Shown here in pieces: positions 15,534-25,399 of a stretch of 64,000 bases of DNA (position 1 is its first letter; the number at the start of each line of letters is the position of its first letter). Below the pieces are notes generated by a model, which was not told where the DNA came from, ran no database searches, and saw only the letters and a program-made list of their open reading frames with translations. The position numbers were made by a program, and so were the translations under genes. Source of the DNA: Desulfuromonadales bacterium (GTDB lineage: Bacteria; Desulfobacterota; Desulfuromonadia; Desulfuromonadales; BM103). The stretch is taken from positions 20,518 through 84,517 of the forward strand of contig JAQYVZ010000011.1 of NCBI GenBank assembly GCA_030145205.1, read 5' to 3'.

Positions 15534-18146
15534 ATGGCAAAAAGCACTCCCATGATGCGGCAGTACCTGGAAATCAAATCGGATTACCCGGATGCGATCC
15601 TGTTTTTCCGCTTGGGCGATTTTTACGAAATGTTCATGGACGATGCCGTTGAGGCGTCGCGGATACTGGATATTACCCTGACGTCACGCAACAAGGGAGC
15701 TGCCGAAGAGGTTCCGTTGTGTGGCATCCCCTATCATAGCTGCCAACCCTATATTGCCAAACTGGTCCAGGCTGGACGCAAAGTGGCGATCTGCGAGCAG
15801 GTCGAAGATCCCAGACAGGCGAAGGGGATTGTCCGGCGCGAGGTCGTTCGTGTCGTGACGCCAGGCCTGGTGGTGGACACTGACACCCTCGACCCGCGCA
15901 GCAATAACTACCTGCTGGCGCTGGGGCCGGCCGGTGATGAACGTTGGGGACTGGCATTTGTTGATATCACGACCGGTGAGTTCCGCACGACTGAACTGGA
16001 AGGGCTCGAACCTTTGTCCGGGGAGCTGGCCTCGCGTAACCCCACCGAGGTGCTGCTGCCTGAAGGGGAGCAGGGCGACCTGCTGGCGCGACAGCTCGAT
16101 GCCACGCTTCGACCTCTGGTGGTCAACCGGGTCCCCGATTGGGTGTTTGCCGAGGACCGGGCCGGACAGTTGCTGAATACCTTCTTCCCCGCCGGTTCTC
16201 TGGAGGCGTTCGGGTGCAAAGGGCTACCCGGTGCCATCGGTGCCGCCGGTGCTCTGCTGCATTATCTGGAGGAGACCCAGAAGGGGACCTTGTCACACCT
16301 GCAGCCGTTGCAAACCTACCAGGCCCACGACTTCATGGTTCTGGACGATTTTACCCGGCGTAATCTTGAATTGACCGGAACGTTGCATGACGGTCGTCGC
16401 AAGGGGTCGCTGCTCGGTGTGATGGATCGCACAGTGACGGCCATGGGCGCGCGGAAGCTGCGGCACTGGATGACGCACCCGCTGATCGATCTGTTGGCGA
16501 TTCAGGGTCGCCACGCTGCCGTTGAAGAACTGGTCGGCGCCAGCCTGCTGCGTGACGAGCTGCGTTCGCTGATTGACGGGATTTATGATCTTGAGCGACT
16601 CAATGCACGCATCGCTCTGGCGACGGCCAACGCCAAAGACCTGGTGGCGCTACGCAGTTCCTTGCAGAAGTTACCTGAGCTGCTCGAGCAGATGGGGGTG
16701 TGTGCCGACCCATTGCTTGCCCGCCTGCGGAGCGAAATCGATCCGTTGCCTGACCTGGTTACATTGGTCGATACCGCGATTGTCGATGACCCGCCGTTCG
16801 TGTTGCGAGAAGGCGGTCTGATCCGCGAAGGGTATCACGCGGAGTTGGATGAGTTGCGCTCGATCAGCCGTGAAGGCAAAGGCTGGATCGCACGACTGGA
16901 GCAGGAGGAGAAAGAGCGCACCGGTATTCCGTCTCTGAAGGTTCGTTTCAACAAGGTGTTTGGCTATTATATCGAAGTGACACGCAGCCACCTGGATCGC
17001 GTACCCGAAGATTACGAGCGCAAGCAGACCCTTGCCAACGCGGAGCGCTATATTACCCCGGCGTTGAAGGAGTATGAGCAGAAGGTTCTGACGGCGGAAG
17101 AGCAGGTGGTGGTGATCGAGTACGATCTGTTTCAGACGGTCCGGGGCCAGGTTGCGTCCCAAGGCAGTCGCATTCAGGAGACCGCCGACCGGCTGGCCAC
17201 TCTGGATATTCTGCTCGGTTTTGCTGAACTGGCCCATGAACGCAATTACTGCAGGCCGGTGATGGATGAATCGACCTCCCTCTCGATTGAAGAGGGGCGT
17301 CACCCTGTCATCGAAACCATGGACCTCGGCGAGCGCTTTGTACCGAATGACGTCGAGATGGATACCGCCGACAACCAGATTCTGGTGATCACAGGACCGA
17401 ACATGGCGGGCAAATCAACCTTCATGCGCCAGGTAGCTCTGATCTGCCTGATGGCCCAGGTTGGCAGTATGGTGCCGGCCCGTTCGGCGCGGATCGGCCT
17501 GGTCGACCGCATCTTCACCCGGGTTGGTGCCAGCGACAATCTGGCGCGTGGTCAGTCGACCTTCATGGTGGAGATGACCGAAACAGCTAAAATTCTCAAC
17601 CATGCGACGGATCGCAGCCTGATCGTTTTGGATGAAATCGGCCGGGGAACCTCGACTTTCGACGGCATCAGCATCGCCTGGTCAGTCGCCGAATACCTGC
17701 ACGATCATCCTTCGGTGGCGGCTCGCACTCTGTTTGCAACCCATTACCACGAGCTGACTGAGCTCGGTTTGACCCGCTCGCGCGTGAAAAATTATAATGT
17801 CGCGGTCAAAGAGTGGGACGACCAAATTATTTTTCTGCGTCGGATCGTGAAGGGTGGCGCCAGCCACTCCTATGGCATCCAGGTGGCGCGCCTGGCTGGC
17901 TTGCCACAGGACGTCATTGACCGTGCTAAAGAAGTGCTACGCAACCTTGAAAGTGGGGAATTTGAAGCGGGCTCGCCTCGCTTGGCTCGTTCCCTGCGCG
18001 TGTCAACTGCTGAAGAACAGCCACAGCTCGGACTGTTCGACCAGGCCGACGATTCTTTACGCAACCGCCTGTCCGAGGTCGACGTGTCGGTGCTGACGCC
18101 TCTCGAAGCCTTGAACCTACTTGATGAATTGAAGAAACTGGCATAA
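15534..18146 (+). CDS. mutS: DNA mismatch repair protein MutS
   Basis: The 870-residue ATPase recognises mismatches and recruits MutL. The N-terminal mismatch-binding domain holds [11 protein letters not shown] near residues 24-34, the Phe-x-Glu motif that wedges into the mismatch. Connector, lever and clamp domains follow, then the ABC-type ATPase with Walker [10 protein letters not shown] near 620 and Walker B/signature [13 protein letters not shown] near 700. The C-terminus has the helix-turn-helix dimer region and a QLGLF-type motif (beta-clamp-binding-like) at PQLGLFDQ. I chose ATG 15534 over TTG 15525 because it begins [15 protein letters not shown], as usual. The amidase gene begins 5 bp after the stop. 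Confidence 0.97.
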   Translation: MAKSTPMMRQYLEIKSDYPDAILFFRLGDFYEMFMDDAVEASRILDITLTSRNKGAAEEVPLCGIPYHSCQPYIAKLVQAGRKVAICEQVEDPRQAKGIVRREVVRVVTPGLVVDTDTLDPRSNNYLLALGPAGDERWGLAFVDITTGEFRTTELEGLEPLSGELASRNPTEVLLPEGEQGDLLARQLDATLRPLVVNRVPDWVFAEDRAGQLLNTFFPAGSLEAFGCKGLPGAIGAAGALLHYLEETQKGTLSHLQPLQTYQAHDFMVLDDFTRRNLELTGTLHDGRRKGSLLGVMDRTVTAMGARKLRHWMTHPLIDLLAIQGRHAAVEELVGASLLRDELRSLIDGIYDLERLNARIALATANAKDLVALRSSLQKLPELLEQMGVCADPLLARLRSEIDPLPDLVTLVDTAIVDDPPFVLREGGLIREGYHAELDELRSISREGKGWIARLEQEEKERTGIPSLKVRFNKVFGYYIEVTRSHLDRVPEDYERKQTLANAERYITPALKEYEQKVLTAEEQVVVIEYDLFQTVRGQVASQGSRIQETADRLATLDILLGFAELAHERNYCRPVMDESTSLSIEEGRHPVIETMDLGERFVPNDVEMDTADNQILVITGPNMAGKSTFMRQVALICLMAQVGSMVPARSARIGLVDRIFTRVGASDNLARGQSTFMVEMTETAKILNHATDRSLIVLDEIGRGTSTFDGISIAWSVAEYLHDHPSVAARTLFATHYHELTELGLTRSRVKNYNVAVKEWDDQIIFLRRIVKGGASHSYGIQVARLAGLPQDVIDRAKEVLRNLESGEFEAGSPRLARSLRVSTAEEQPQLGLFDQADDSLRNRLSEVDVSVLTPLEALNLLDELKKLA

Positions 18147-18151
18147 ATGTG

Positions 18152-19930
18152 ATGCGCATATTTTTGAAACTTTCTGTTTGCCTGGTGCTGCTTTTTTTGG
18201 CACTGCCTGCTGTTGGTGCCTCCGGTCCGGAGGCGTCCTACCAGGAAGCGCGTGATGCCTATTACGCTTTGCAGAACTCGGCTCGCAAGCAGCTCTACCG
18301 GGACCAGTGGCAGAAAGTGCTGAGCCGGTTTGAACATGTGCAAGAGCGTTACCCCGATTCTGCGCGGGCTGATGATGCCCTGTTCATGCGAGCCAAGACC
18401 ATGGCTCAGCTCTATAAAATCAGTCGTTTGAAAAAAGACGCCGCTGATGCCGTTGCCCTGTACCGCGACATGGGACTGCATCATCCTGGTAGTTCTCTGA
18501 CGGATGATGCCCTGCTGCATGCCGGCACGCTCCTGGAGGAGATTCTGGGGAAACGTTCGGAGGCCTGGCGCGTCTATCGACAGCTGGTCGACACCTACCC
18601 CGATGGGGACATGGCCGGCCAGGCCAAACGGCGTCTGAAACGCCTGGCAGCTTTTGCCCCCGCGCCGCCAAAGCAGACGGCTGTTATCAGCAGTCGCGCT
18701 GAGGAAAGTCCTGCGACTGTTGCAGCGAAAAGCTCTCCGGCGGTTAGCGGGAGAATTCAGCTTGCAGCCGTGCGCTTCTGGTCGAACCCTGGCTACACGC
18801 GCATTGTGCTCGACCTGTCGGGAGAAGGTGAGTTTACAACGCATTTTCTGCCCGCCGAGCCGGCGGAGGGTGCCCCGCCCCGCCTTTACCTCGATATCTC
18901 GGCAGCAGAACTCGGCCCGGGCATGTCCGCCCCGACGATTGTCGATGATGGTTTGCTGCAACAAGTCCGGACCGGCCAGCCGCGCGAAGGAACTGTGAGG
19001 GTCGTGCTCGACCTGGAGAGCGTGCATGACTACACGGTCTTCCCGCTGGGCGACCCTTTCCGGATTGTTGTTGATATTTCCGGCCGGAAAGAGGCCGCGT
19101 CGATTGCTGCTGCGCCGCAGTCACCACCGATCCCTGCCGCGCAGCCTTCGGCTTCCGTCGGCAAGGATGAGATTGCCAAGGTTCTGGAACAGGCTCCGCG
19201 CGATCAGGCGAAACTGCATATCCCAGAGGCCCCCGCTTCGTCACGTTTGCGCCGGATTGTTGTCGATGCCGGGCACGGCGGACGAGACCCCGGTGCAGTC
19301 GGCCCCGGTGGAACCTATGAAAAAACGATCACGCTCGCGCTTGCCAAGCGGCTGGCCAAGAAACTGGAGGCATCGCTCGGCTGTGAAGTGATCCTGACCC
19401 GTAGTCGAGATGTCTACCTGCCGCTGGAGGAACGGACTGCGATTGCCAACAAGGTCGGCGCTGACCTGTTCATCTCCCTGCACGCGAATGCCAACAAGAG
19501 CAGTAAACCATACGGGGTGGAAACCTATTACCTGAACTTTTCCAAGAACGACAAGGCTGCCGCTTTGGCTGCACGGGAAAACGGGACCTCGCTTAAGGAG
19601 GTCTCCGATCTCGAATTGATCCTGTTTGACTTGATGGCCAATGCCAAGATCAATGAATCGAGTCGACTGGCGGCTGAAATTCAGAAAGGCCTGGTCTCGG
19701 GACTGAGTCGCCATTACAGCAAGGTTAAGGATATGGGTGTCCGGCAAGGCCCCTTTTATGTTCTGCTGGGAGCAACCATGCCCTCGGTGCTGATCGAAGC
19801 GGCGTTCATCAGCAACCCTCGTGAAGAGAAACGCTTGATCAGCGGGACCTACCAGGAGCGGACCGCCGACGCGATTGCCAAGGCGGTCAGACACTATGCC
19901 GAAAACAACAAACTGGTTGCAGTCAAATAA
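18152..19930 (+). CDS. N-acetylmuramoyl-L-alanine amidase with TPR-like and AMIN domains
   Basis: A 592-residue exported cell-wall hydrolase (AmiC class) that cleaves the amide between muramic acid and stem peptide during septum splitting. The signal peptide covers residues 1-23 (cleavage near VGA-SG). Residues about 25-165 form TPR/YbgF-like helical repeats, unusual for AmiC. An AMIN targeting domain lies at about 195-300 (VRFWSNPGYTRIVLDLSG), then a Pro/Ala linker and the Amidase_3 domain from about 367 (RIVVDAGHGGRDPGAVG, SLHANA, LIEAAFISNPREE) with the expected zinc His and Glu residues. I chose ATG 18152 over GTG 18149. glnD follows after 4 bp. Confidence 0.93.
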   Translation: MRIFLKLSVCLVLLFLALPAVGASGPEASYQEARDAYYALQNSARKQLYRDQWQKVLSRFEHVQERYPDSARADDALFMRAKTMAQLYKISRLKKDAADAVALYRDMGLHHPGSSLTDDALLHAGTLLEEILGKRSEAWRVYRQLVDTYPDGDMAGQAKRRLKRLAAFAPAPPKQTAVISSRAEESPATVAAKSSPAVSGRIQLAAVRFWSNPGYTRIVLDLSGEGEFTTHFLPAEPAEGAPPRLYLDISAAELGPGMSAPTIVDDGLLQQVRTGQPREGTVRVVLDLESVHDYTVFPLGDPFRIVVDISGRKEAASIAAAPQSPPIPAAQPSASVGKDEIAKVLEQAPRDQAKLHIPEAPASSRLRRIVVDAGHGGRDPGAVGPGGTYEKTITLALAKRLAKKLEASLGCEVILTRSRDVYLPLEERTAIANKVGADLFISLHANANKSSKPYGVETYYLNFSKNDKAAALAARENGTSLKEVSDLELILFDLMANAKINESSRLAAEIQKGLVSGLSRHYSKVKDMGVRQGPFYVLLGATMPSVLIEAAFISNPREEKRLISGTYQERTADAIAKAVRHYAENNKLVAVK

Positions 19931-19934
19931 GTCG

Positions 19935-22622
19935 ATGTCACTATTAGACCCTGAAAATTTTTTCGCTACCGAACTGATGGTGGCCGGAGACAAGAGTTTC
20001 AACTCGCGGCGTGACAGCCTGCTTGAAACGGCTAAACGTTTTCTGGCCCATCACCGTGAGCAGTGTCAGGAGTTGCACAATCAGGGCGCGAGTGGTGCAG
20101 AGGTCGTTACTTGCATCACCGAAATGACCGACACCCTGATCCAGAGCTTGTATCAATGTCTGGTAGCAGATGCCGATTTCGGACGTTATACCAGCTCGGC
20201 TGTAATCGCTCTCGGTGGTTACGGTCGGCGTGAATTGAATCCCTTGTCCGATGTCGACCTGATGTTTTTCTGCAGTGACAATGACCGCGACCAGGCTGAC
20301 CTGGTGGCTGAACGGATGCTCTACCTGCTGTGGGATCTTGGCCTTGATGTCGGCTACAGTGTGCGTACATCCCGTGATTGCCTCACCTTGGCGGGGCAGG
20401 ATCTGACCATCCGGACGGCACTACTTGACGCGCGCCTGATTGTGGGCGATGAAGATCTTTACCGGGAGTTCGAACGTCAGGTCTTCCCCCAGATCATCGG
20501 TAAGAATACTCAGGCTTTTTTGAAAAAAAAGTTCGAAGAACACCAGACCCGGGTGACCAAGTTCGGTTCGACCGTTTACATGCTTGAACCGAACATCAAA
20601 GAAGGCGAAGGGGGTCTGCGTGATCTTCACACTGCGCTCTGGATGGCACGGGTCAAGTACAAGGCTGGGAACTTGCGCGACTTGGTCATCAAGGGTGTTT
20701 TGAGTGAGCAGGAGGTGGAAGATTTCAGGGAAGCGCTCAGCTATCTATGGCGGATTCGCAACGAACTGCATTACCTGTCGAAGCGTAAAAATGAACAGTT
20801 GCATTTCGATCAACAGGAGGCGATTGCCCGTTTTCTCGGTTACCGGGACACGCGTAAGGCCCAGGCTGTCGAGCAGTTCATGCAGGACTTTTACGCGCAA
20901 GCGACCCGAATCGAACATCTCTCGACGACCTTGATCAACCGTGTCTGGCAGTCGAGTGATGTTCCGTCCCGTATTTTTGGTTACCTGTCGCGGCGGCCTG
21001 CCGGCGATGACTTTTTTATCTACCAGGGAGAGCTCAAGGCGTCTCGCAAGGCCTTGTTTCAGGATCGCCCCGAGGCGATGATGGAGGCCTTTTTAACGGC
21101 CAAGCGGCAGGGTGTTCATCTGAGCGGAGTACTCAAGGGCCAGATACGCGACAATCTGAATCTGGTCAACGATGCCTTTCGCCGTTCACGCAAGGTGTCC
21201 AAGATGTTTCTGGAGATTTTGCGTACGCCAGGAGGGATTTTTGAAACCTTGCAGGACATGCATCATCTTCAGTTCCTGAATCGTTATATTCCCGAGTTCA
21301 AACGCATCTTCTGCCAGGTCCAGCATGATGCCTACCATGTTTATACGGTCGACATTCACACTCTGTTTGCCATCGGCGAGATTGAAAAACTCTGGGAGGG
21401 GGGGTATGCCGAGGACAGGCCGCTGCTGACGAGCGTTGCTGATGATGTTGAAAAACGCGGGTTGCTGATGCTTGCGGTGCTGTTTCACGATATCGGTAAG
21501 GGTGAGGGCAAAGACCATAGCAACAAGGGCGCCGATATGGTTCCCAAGATCGCCAGGCGTCTGAATCTCAACCGTGAGGACAGCCAGCGGCTTGAGTTCC
21601 TGGTGCGTCAGCATCTCGACATGGTACATATCTCCCAACGGCGAGATCTGCATGATGATCGTTTGATACGTGACTTTGCACAGACCATGGGGATGACAGA
21701 AAACCTGAAGATGCTCTACCTGCTGACATTCGCTGATCTCAGGGCGGTTGGCCCTGATGTCTGGAGCGAGTGGAAGGGGTTTTTGCTGCAGGAACTCTAC
21801 GAAAAGACTTATGACGCCATGGAGCGTGGCAACTTTATGCGCGACATGCGCTCCGAGAGAGTCCGCAACCGCAAGCGCAAAGTCGTGGCCGCTCTTGCAG
21901 AGGAGTTCGGCGAACGGGTTGTCAAGGGTCACATGCGTACGATGGGGCTGCGCTACCTGCTCACGCACCGGTCGTGGGAGATTGCTCCACATGTGCGTCT
22001 GGAGCTACAGCGTGGTGCCAGCACTCTCGCGCTGGAAGTGAACCACAATGTCGAGAACGAATATACCAGCCTGACTATTTCGACACTGGATGTCGTCGGT
22101 TTGTTCAGTATGATTACAGGCGTCCTTGCTGCCAACAGTGTGAATATCCTCGGCGCCCAGATTTATACACGGACTAACGGCATGGCCCTGGACCTGCTCC
22201 ATGTCAATCGCCCGCTCGGTGGCATTATCGACGATCCGGCGAAGTGGGATCGGGTGAGAGCCGAACTGTCCGGTGTCATTGAAGGCCGCATTCCGCTTGA
22301 TGATCTGATCGAAAAACGCCAGCAGTCGAGTGGCCTGACTCTGAAGAAACTGCCGCAATACCCGAGCCGGATTGAGTTCGACAACGAGATCTCCGTCGAA
22401 CATACCGTGATTGATATTTTTGCCCATGACAAGGTGGGTCTGCTTTACTACATCAGCCGTACCCTTTCTGAGGTCGGTTTGTACATTCACGTCGCCAAGA
22501 TCTCCACCAAAGTCGACCAGGTGGCTGACACCTTCTATGTGAAGGACATCTTCGGCCAGAAGGTCCGTGACGACATCAAACTGGAAGAAGTCCGCAACAG
22601 GTTGCTGGAAGCAATCGACTAG
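19935..22622 (+). CDS. glnD: Bifunctional PII uridylyltransferase/uridylyl-removing enzyme
   Basis: The 895-residue nitrogen sensor adds UMP to PII when glutamine is low and removes it when glutamine is high. The nucleotidyltransferase domain holds GGYGRRELNPLSDVDLMFF near residues 93-111 (the G-x11-D-x-D site). A GlnD-linker follows. The HD domain has VLFHDIGKGEGKDHS near 514-528, the uridylyl-removing site. Two ACT domains at about 710-790 and 820-890 bind glutamine. I chose ATG 19935 because it lies 4 bp after the amidase stop and begins MSLLDPENFF; an upstream start would overlap the amidase by 60 bases. It is transcribed with the amidase, and probably xerD follows. Confidence 0.96.
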   Translation: MSLLDPENFFATELMVAGDKSFNSRRDSLLETAKRFLAHHREQCQELHNQGASGAEVVTCITEMTDTLIQSLYQCLVADADFGRYTSSAVIALGGYGRRELNPLSDVDLMFFCSDNDRDQADLVAERMLYLLWDLGLDVGYSVRTSRDCLTLAGQDLTIRTALLDARLIVGDEDLYREFERQVFPQIIGKNTQAFLKKKFEEHQTRVTKFGSTVYMLEPNIKEGEGGLRDLHTALWMARVKYKAGNLRDLVIKGVLSEQEVEDFREALSYLWRIRNELHYLSKRKNEQLHFDQQEAIARFLGYRDTRKAQAVEQFMQDFYAQATRIEHLSTTLINRVWQSSDVPSRIFGYLSRRPAGDDFFIYQGELKASRKALFQDRPEAMMEAFLTAKRQGVHLSGVLKGQIRDNLNLVNDAFRRSRKVSKMFLEILRTPGGIFETLQDMHHLQFLNRYIPEFKRIFCQVQHDAYHVYTVDIHTLFAIGEIEKLWEGGYAEDRPLLTSVADDVEKRGLLMLAVLFHDIGKGEGKDHSNKGADMVPKIARRLNLNREDSQRLEFLVRQHLDMVHISQRRDLHDDRLIRDFAQTMGMTENLKMLYLLTFADLRAVGPDVWSEWKGFLLQELYEKTYDAMERGNFMRDMRSERVRNRKRKVVAALAEEFGERVVKGHMRTMGLRYLLTHRSWEIAPHVRLELQRGASTLALEVNHNVENEYTSLTISTLDVVGLFSMITGVLAANSVNILGAQIYTRTNGMALDLLHVNRPLGGIIDDPAKWDRVRAELSGVIEGRIPLDDLIEKRQQSSGLTLKKLPQYPSRIEFDNEISVEHTVIDIFAHDKVGLLYYISRTLSEVGLYIHVAKISTKVDQVADTFYVKDIFGQKVRDDIKLEEVRNRLLEAID

Positions 22623-22693
22623 GGATGGAGTGAGGGTTGCATGTTCAGAAACGAATCCTCCCTTCAATCTCTTCCCGCCAGGGCCAATTAAGC

Positions 22694-23581
22694 ATGGATA
22701 TCTATCTCGACCTGTTCATGAACTATATTGCCATCGAGCGTGGTCTGGCAAAGAACACGCTTGAGGCCTATGGACGAGACCTGCGTCGATACCTCGAGTT
22801 CCTGGCAAAGCAGGACATTGCTGCATTGGAACAGGTTACGTCTCCCGTCGTGGTGCGTTTTCTGGTGGCTCTCAAGCAGGCGGGATTGTCTTCTCGCAGC
22901 CAGTCGCGTGCTCTGGCAGCCGTACGAGTGTTTCATCGTTTCCTGCTGCGGGAAAAACATGTCTCTCAGGATCCGACCCGTCAGGTCGCGGTGCCACGCA
23001 GTATGTCGGCTCTGCCGCACACTCTGTCGCCGGTCGAAGTAGAACGTCTGCTGGCCAGTCCGAAAGGAGATGGCACTCTGGCCTGCCGTGACCGGGCGAT
23101 GCTGGAAGTGCTGTATGCGACCGGACTGCGCGTGTCGGAACTGGTGTCCCTGAAGATCAGTGATCTGCAGCTTGACGTCGGTTATCTGACGGCTTTCGGG
23201 AAACGCAGCAAGCAGCGGATTGTGCCGCTTGGCGAGATGGCTGTGCGTTCGCTCGGCCACTATCTCGATGCAGCGCGGCCGCAGCTCGATCGGCAGCGCA
23301 ACTCGCCCTATGTTTTTCTGAATCGCTCCGGGGAGGGCTTGACACGCCAAGGCTTCTGGAAGATGATAAAGCGCCGCGCAACGGAGGCCGGGGTCGTCCG
23401 CAAGATCAGCCCTCACGTTCTGCGGCATTCGTTTGCCACACATCTGCTCGACAACGGGGCTGACCTGCGTTCAGTGCAGGCGATGCTGGGGCATGCCGAC
23501 ATCTCGACCACGCAGATTTATACCCACGTAACCCGAGAGAGGCTGCGGAAGCTGCATGCGGAGCATCATCCGCGGGGATAA
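22694..23581 (+). CDS. xerD: Site-specific tyrosine recombinase XerD
   Basis: The 295-residue recombinase resolves chromosome dimers at dif, with XerC. The N-terminal SAM-like domain reads MDIYLDLFMNYIAIERGLAKNT. Catalytic residues are Arg near 146 (YATGLRVSELVSL), Lys near 170 (GKRSKQRIVPL), His-x2-Arg near 241-244 (HVLRHSFATHLL), His near 264 (MLGHADISTTQIYTH) and the nucleophile Tyr276. Length and the LRHSFATHLLDNGADLR wording fit XerD better than XerC or an integron or phage integrase. I chose ATG 22694, after an AGGG 10 bases upstream; an upstream ATG at 22637 is less likely. It sits directly after glnD. Confidence 0.93.
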   Translation: MDIYLDLFMNYIAIERGLAKNTLEAYGRDLRRYLEFLAKQDIAALEQVTSPVVVRFLVALKQAGLSSRSQSRALAAVRVFHRFLLREKHVSQDPTRQVAVPRSMSALPHTLSPVEVERLLASPKGDGTLACRDRAMLEVLYATGLRVSELVSLKISDLQLDVGYLTAFGKRSKQRIVPLGEMAVRSLGHYLDAARPQLDRQRNSPYVFLNRSGEGLTRQGFWKMIKRRATEAGVVRKISPHVLRHSFATHLLDNGADLRSVQAMLGHADISTTQIYTHVTRERLRKLHAEHHPRG

Positions 23582-23605
23582 TGATTAAATGATGGTTTGC
23601 GATTT

Positions 23606-23697
23606 TACCACGGAGTTCACGGCGAACACGGTGGGTTCAACCATATGATTTACTTACTGCCCTCCGCGTCTCCAGCGAGCAGTGCGAGCGGGTGGTA
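23606..23697. repeat. Palindromic 'ACCACGGAG' intergenic repeat
   Basis: A roughly 92-bp stretch begins ACCACGGAGTTCACGG and ends with the complement of ACCAC. The right arm contains CCCTCCGCGTCTCC, giving an imperfect long palindrome. It looks like a degenerate member of the ACCACGGAG-type dispersed repeats of environmental bacterial genomes. Only one copy is seen here. A run of six T residues follows, so it may also end xerD transcription. Confidence 0.5.
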
Positions 23698-23745
23698 AGG
23701 TTTTTTAAATAACTGTCCTTTCGGACGAAGGTTTAGGGTACTGAT

Positions 23746-24957
23746 ATGAAACAGATTATTTTGCTCGGTGACGGCATGGCCGATGAGCCGATGGAGCAAT
23801 TAGGTGGCCTGACTCCGCTGGAGAAGGCCAAAACGCCGAATATGGATGCTTTGGCCCAGGCTGGAGTCCTGGGGGTTGCCGAAACGGTCCCTCAAGGTTT
23901 TCACCCAGGTTCCGATGTCGCCAACCTGTCGGTGTTCGGTTATGACCCCGCCAGCTGCTATTCCGGTCGCTCGCCACTGGAAGCGGCCAGTATGGGGGTC
24001 GAACTGGCTCCGGAAGACGTCGCCTTTCGACTCAACCTGGTGACGCTGGAGGTCCAGCATGGTGATATTTACATGCAGGATTTCTCAGCCGACCATATCT
24101 CCAGTGAAGAGGCTGCGGAGTTGATCGCCTGCCTTCAGGAGGAGTTGGGTAACGACGAGTTTCAGTTTTATCCGGGGGTTTCTTACCGTCATCTGATGGT
24201 GTGGCGTGGTGGCCGGGATCAGTTTCACCTGACGCCTCCCCACGATCTGACCGGACAGAGCATCCGCGATCATTTGCCGCGCAGCGCAGAGGCGAACCCG
24301 ATCGTCCAGATCGTCAACTCTGCCCAGATGCTGTTTAACCGGCACCCGGTCAACCAGAAGCGTGTTGCGGCAGGGAAGCTGCCCGCCAACTCAATCTGGC
24401 TGTGGGGGCAGGGCCGTCGTCCGCAGATGCCCACCCTGCAGGAGCAGTATGGTTTGGAAGGCGCAGTCATTTCGGCGGTTGACCTGATCAAAGGCATCGG
24501 CATTTACGCCGGTCTCGAGGTCATCAATGTGCCGGGCGCGACCGGCTATGTAGATACCAATTATCTCGGTAAGGCCGAAGCGGCTCTTAAGGCGCTGGAA
24601 CAACTTGATTTTGTCTATGTGCATGTCGAGGCTCCGGATGAAGCTGGTCACGCCGGCAATCTGGAAGACAAGATCATGGCGATCGAAAAGTTTGACCAGG
24701 ATGTCGTTGGAACCATCCGCGAAGGAATCGGCCGGTTCGGTGATTACCGGATCGCTGTTCTGCCTGATCACCCGACCCCGCTGCGGCTGATGACGCACAC
24801 GCGGGATGCCGTACCTTTTATTCTCTATGGCTCGGCTGGGGAGTTTGCCCCGGTGGGAGCTCCGACCGGCTACTCCGAGAAGGAAGCCCGCGCAACGGGT
24901 GTTGTCCTTGATCCGGGGCACCTTCTGATGAAGAGCCTGGTGAAGGGGACGATTTAG
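23746..24957 (+). CDS. apgM: Cofactor-independent phosphoglycerate mutase, archaeal (ApgM) type
   Basis: The 403-residue alkaline-phosphatase-superfamily enzyme interconverts 3- and 2-phosphoglycerate in glycolysis/gluconeogenesis. It shows LLGDGMADEP at residues 6-15 (metal Asp), GSDVANLSVFGYDP near 64-77 with the catalytic Ser, and EAPDEAGHAGN and LPDHPTPL with the remaining metal ligands. Length and motifs match ApgM rather than the roughly 510-residue bacterial GpmI. A similar fold occurs in homoserine kinase-like enzymes described in some bacteria, so a side role in threonine synthesis is possible (inference). A ribosome site (GGTTTAGGG) lies upstream of ATG 23746. holC follows after 25 bp. 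Confidence 0.9.
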   Translation: MKQIILLGDGMADEPMEQLGGLTPLEKAKTPNMDALAQAGVLGVAETVPQGFHPGSDVANLSVFGYDPASCYSGRSPLEAASMGVELAPEDVAFRLNLVTLEVQHGDIYMQDFSADHISSEEAAELIACLQEELGNDEFQFYPGVSYRHLMVWRGGRDQFHLTPPHDLTGQSIRDHLPRSAEANPIVQIVNSAQMLFNRHPVNQKRVAAGKLPANSIWLWGQGRRPQMPTLQEQYGLEGAVISAVDLIKGIGIYAGLEVINVPGATGYVDTNYLGKAEAALKALEQLDFVYVHVEAPDEAGHAGNLEDKIMAIEKFDQDVVGTIREGIGRFGDYRIAVLPDHPTPLRLMTHTRDAVPFILYGSAGEFAPVGAPTGYSEKEARATGVVLDPGHLLMKSLVKGTI

Positions 24958-24982
24958 TCCCAATCAGCACGTAGCGAGTTTT

Positions 24983-25399
24983 ATGCCTTCTGTCGAATTC
25001 ATCAAATTAGAACGTCCGGAGCGGGCGGTGATCCTGTGCGAGCTGGCGGAAGAGTTCTTCCAGAAAAATCAGCGGGTGGTGATCGTCGTTCAGGATGACA
25101 ATCAAGGTGTGACTCTGGATCGCTTCATGTGGACCTGGAGTAAAGGCTCGTTTGTCCCGCATGTCTACGACAATGGCGCCATTGATTGCATCGATGAGCC
25201 GGTTGTGATTACGACCCGCGAGGAAAATCGTAATGGTGCCCGGGTTTTGATCCAGGGGCGGCCCTGTCCAATTGGTTTTGTGCGTCAGTTTGAGCAGGTG
25301 ATTGATTTCGCGGAGGTTTACGACGACGCCTTGGCGCAGCAGTCGCGGGATCGCTACAAAGTCTGCCGGGAAATGGGATTCCATGTCAGTTTGCGTTAA
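24983..25399 (+). CDS. holC: DNA polymerase III chi subunit
   Basis: The 138-residue protein is the SSB-binding chi subunit of the clamp-loader complex. The HolC features are visible: an N-terminal strand-helix (VEFIKLERPERAVILCELAEEFFQKNQRVVIVV), DNQGVTLDRFMWTWSKGSFVPH near residues 38-60 (the conserved Leu-x2-x-Leu-W-x-W-x3-F/S-F-x-PH block) and a late VIDFAEVYDD. It lies between apgM and rsmE, and its last codons overlap the predicted rsmE start. Confidence 0.92.
   Translation: MPSVEFIKLERPERAVILCELAEEFFQKNQRVVIVVQDDNQGVTLDRFMWTWSKGSFVPHVYDNGAIDCIDEPVVITTREENRNGARVLIQGRPCPIGFVRQFEQVIDFAEVYDDALAQQSRDRYKVCREMGFHVSLR

Noticed and set aside
17870..19027. Minus-strand open frame of 385 codons across mutS and the amidase gene
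   Set aside because: It overlaps two well-supported genes in antisense and shows no family signature.
22694..23581. Tyrosine recombinase as sign of an integrated phage or island
   Set aside because: Sequence and position directly after glnD fit chromosomal XerD. No attachment sites, phage genes or atypical flanks were seen.
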